From positions 1-15,447 of the forward strand of contig URKY01000049.1 in the NCBI GenBank assembly GCA_900548465.1: a stretch of DNA of 15,447 nucleotides, given 5' to 3'. Source of the DNA: an uncultured Eubacterium sp. (GTDB lineage Bacteria > Bacillota > Clostridia > Lachnospirales > Lachnospiraceae). A program made the position numbers and the translations under genes. This document shows, in pieces, positions 14,247 to 15,447 of this stretch; position 1 is the stretch's first letter, and every line of letters begins with the position of its first letter. A model generated the notes under the pieces. It was not told the origin of the DNA. It worked only from the letters and a program-made list of their open reading frames with translations, and did no database searches.

Positions 14247-14771
14247 ATGCATGAAGTTGAAAAATATATAAGAAGTATAAAGGATTTTCCTGAAGAGGGA
14301 ATTATTTTCAGGGACATTACAACTGTAATACAGGATCCTAAAGGGCTTAAACTTGCCGTAGATGCAATGGTTGATAAAGTAAAGAATTTAGATTTTGACG
14401 TAGTTGTAGGTTTGGAAGCAAGAGGTTTTATTTTTGGAATGCCTATAGCATATTTACTTGGAAAATCTTTTGTATTAGTAAGAAAAAAAGGAAAACTTCC
14501 ATGTGAAACAATATCTGAATCATATGATTTAGAATATGGAAAGGCAGAAATTGAAATTCATACGGATTCAATAAAACCGGGACAGAAGGTTGTTTTGGTA
14601 GATGATTTGATCGCTACCGGTGGAACTATTGAAGCTGCCATTAAATTAATTGAAAGATTAGGGGGAAAAGTTGTAGACTGTTTGTTTTTAGTTGAACTTG
14701 CAGGCTTGAAGGGAAGGGAAAGACTTTCGAATTATAATGTTGATTCTGTTGTAGCTTATGAAGGAAAATAA
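14247..14771 (+). CDS. apt: Adenine phosphoribosyltransferase
   Basis: Apt salvages adenine by condensing it with PRPP to AMP in the cytoplasm. The 174 residues match the family length. VVGLEARGFIFG (53-64) is the conserved substrate loop region, RKKGKLP (79-85) follows, and VVLVDDLIATGGT (116-128) is the PRPP-binding signature with the two catalytic-site Asp residues. The start ATG follows AGGAGG (14230-14235) with 11 bases of spacing, slightly long but the only good site. It sits between recJ and relA with 26-base gaps on both sides and no terminators, so the three are probably one transcript. This arrangement links adenine salvage with (p)ppGpp metabolism by position; no regulatory site is visible. 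Confidence 0.97.
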   Translation: MHEVEKYIRSIKDFPEEGIIFRDITTVIQDPKGLKLAVDAMVDKVKNLDFDVVVGLEARGFIFGMPIAYLLGKSFVLVRKKGKLPCETISESYDLEYGKAEIEIHTDSIKPGQKVVLVDDLIATGGTIEAAIKLIERLGGKVVDCLFLVELAGLKGRERLSNYNVDSVVAYEGK

Positions 14772-14797
14772 TAATATACATTAAAAGGACTGATTAT

Positions 14798-15447
14798 ATG
14801 AGTGAAAAGAATAGAAATGTTAAAATTGAAAATCATGGAGTTATACCTAAAGAAGAAGAACATGCTACTCCTGAAGAACTTTATGCAAGATTATTAGAAA
14901 AAATAAAAAAATATCATCCGTCAAGTGATGAAGTTCATATGATTGAAAAAGCCTACATATTTGCGAGAAATGCTCATGGTGATCAGAGGCGTAAATCAGG
15001 AGAACCCTATATAATTCACCCGCTCCATACGGCACTTATTCTGGCTGATCTGGAGTTGGATAAAGAATCTATTATGGCAGGACTGCTACATGATGTAATG
15101 GAAGATACGTCAGTAACGAGGGAAATTATGATTAAAGAGTTTGGTGAGGAAGTAACGGATTTGGTTGATGGCGTTACAAAACTTACAAAACTTGATTATG
15201 ATGTTGATAAGGTCGAAAAACAGGCAGAAAATTTAAGAAAAATGTTTCTTGCCATGGCAAAGGACATAAGGGTTATTCTTATAAAATTAGCAGACAGACT
15301 TCATAACATGAGAACCCTTATGTACATGACTCCTGCAAAACAGAAAGAAAAATCTAAAGAAACAATGGATATTTACGCTCCAATTGCAGACAGGTTAGGT
15401 ATTTCTAAAATTAAAATTGAATTGGATGACCTTGCCCTTAGATATCT
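14798..15447 (+). CDS. relA: Bifunctional (p)ppGpp synthetase/hydrolase, N-terminal part (cut by window end)
   Basis: Rel proteins make and break the stringent-response alarmone (p)ppGpp. The first 216 residues are present and the frame is open to the last base; the synthetase, TGS and ACT domains lie beyond the window. After a ~45-residue N-terminal stretch, the HD hydrolase domain is intact. RRKSGEPYIIHP (64-75) holds the metal-site His, LLHDVMEDT (96-104) carries the HD and ED residues, and LADRLHNMRT (164-173) carries the third Asp. Thus hydrolysis should be functional, which argues for a bifunctional Rel rather than a synthetase-only RelA. The ATG at 14798 follows AAAGGA (14784-14789) with 8 bases of spacing. 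The gene starts 26 bases after apt. Only the missing C-terminal part leaves room for doubt about domain completeness. Confidence 0.95.
   Translation, partial: MSEKNRNVKIENHGVIPKEEEHATPEELYARLLEKIKKYHPSSDEVHMIEKAYIFARNAHGDQRRKSGEPYIIHPLHTALILADLELDKESIMAGLLHDVMEDTSVTREIMIKEFGEEVTDLVDGVTKLTKLDYDVDKVEKQAENLRKMFLAMAKDIRVILIKLADRLHNMRTLMYMTPAKQKEKSKETMDIYAPIADRLGISKIKIELDDLALRY

Overview
The window is AT-rich, gene-dense bacterial chromosome with strong AGGAGG-type ribosome binding sites. It most resembles a clostridial Firmicute, probably of the Lachnospiraceae. The main reasons are the SCIFF peptide/maturase pair next to secDF, a class A RNase P RNA, a standalone pyrB-pyrI pair, and an Fn3-type secreted protein of the kind common in that family. 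No insertion sequence, phage gene, tRNA or CRISPR array was found.

Left part (1-3401): the 3' end of dnaG (primase), then trmK (tRNA m1A22 methyltransferase) and a TGS/uridine-kinase-like nucleoside kinase. All three are on the + strand and nearly touching or overlapping. rpoD, the usual neighbour of dnaG in Firmicutes, is not between dnaG and trmK. The RNase P RNA gene (rnpB) follows, with its own candidate promoter.

Middle part (3393-8003): a purine nucleoside phosphorylase on the - strand runs convergently into rnpB and overlaps its last bases. It is divergent from pyrB-pyrI, the aspartate transcarbamoylase catalytic and regulatory chains, which overlap each other and end at a likely terminator. 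Next come a secreted, basic, Fn3-like protein (+) and a CNNM/CorC-type CBS membrane protein (-), which converge on one shared bidirectional terminator.

Right part (8030-15447): a small membrane protein recognised as TIGR04086-like, then scfA, a 46-residue SCIFF ranthipeptide precursor that is easily missed by gene callers. After these come scfB (its radical SAM/SPASM maturase), a fused secDF, an intrinsic terminator, and then recJ, apt and the 5' part of a relA/spoT-type (p)ppGpp synthetase/hydrolase. The scf block has a very good extended -10 promoter in front of scfA and a strong stem-loop between scfA and scfB, which suggests much more peptide than maturase is made. ScfB should install thioether crosslink(s) in ScfA. 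The adjacent secDF suggests, but does not prove, a link to protein export.

The most notable points are the scfA peptide and its hairpin/promoter architecture, the Asp-to-Ala change in the SecF half of SecDF at a residue thought to carry protons, the missing rpoD, and the convergent overlap of rnpB and the phosphorylase gene.
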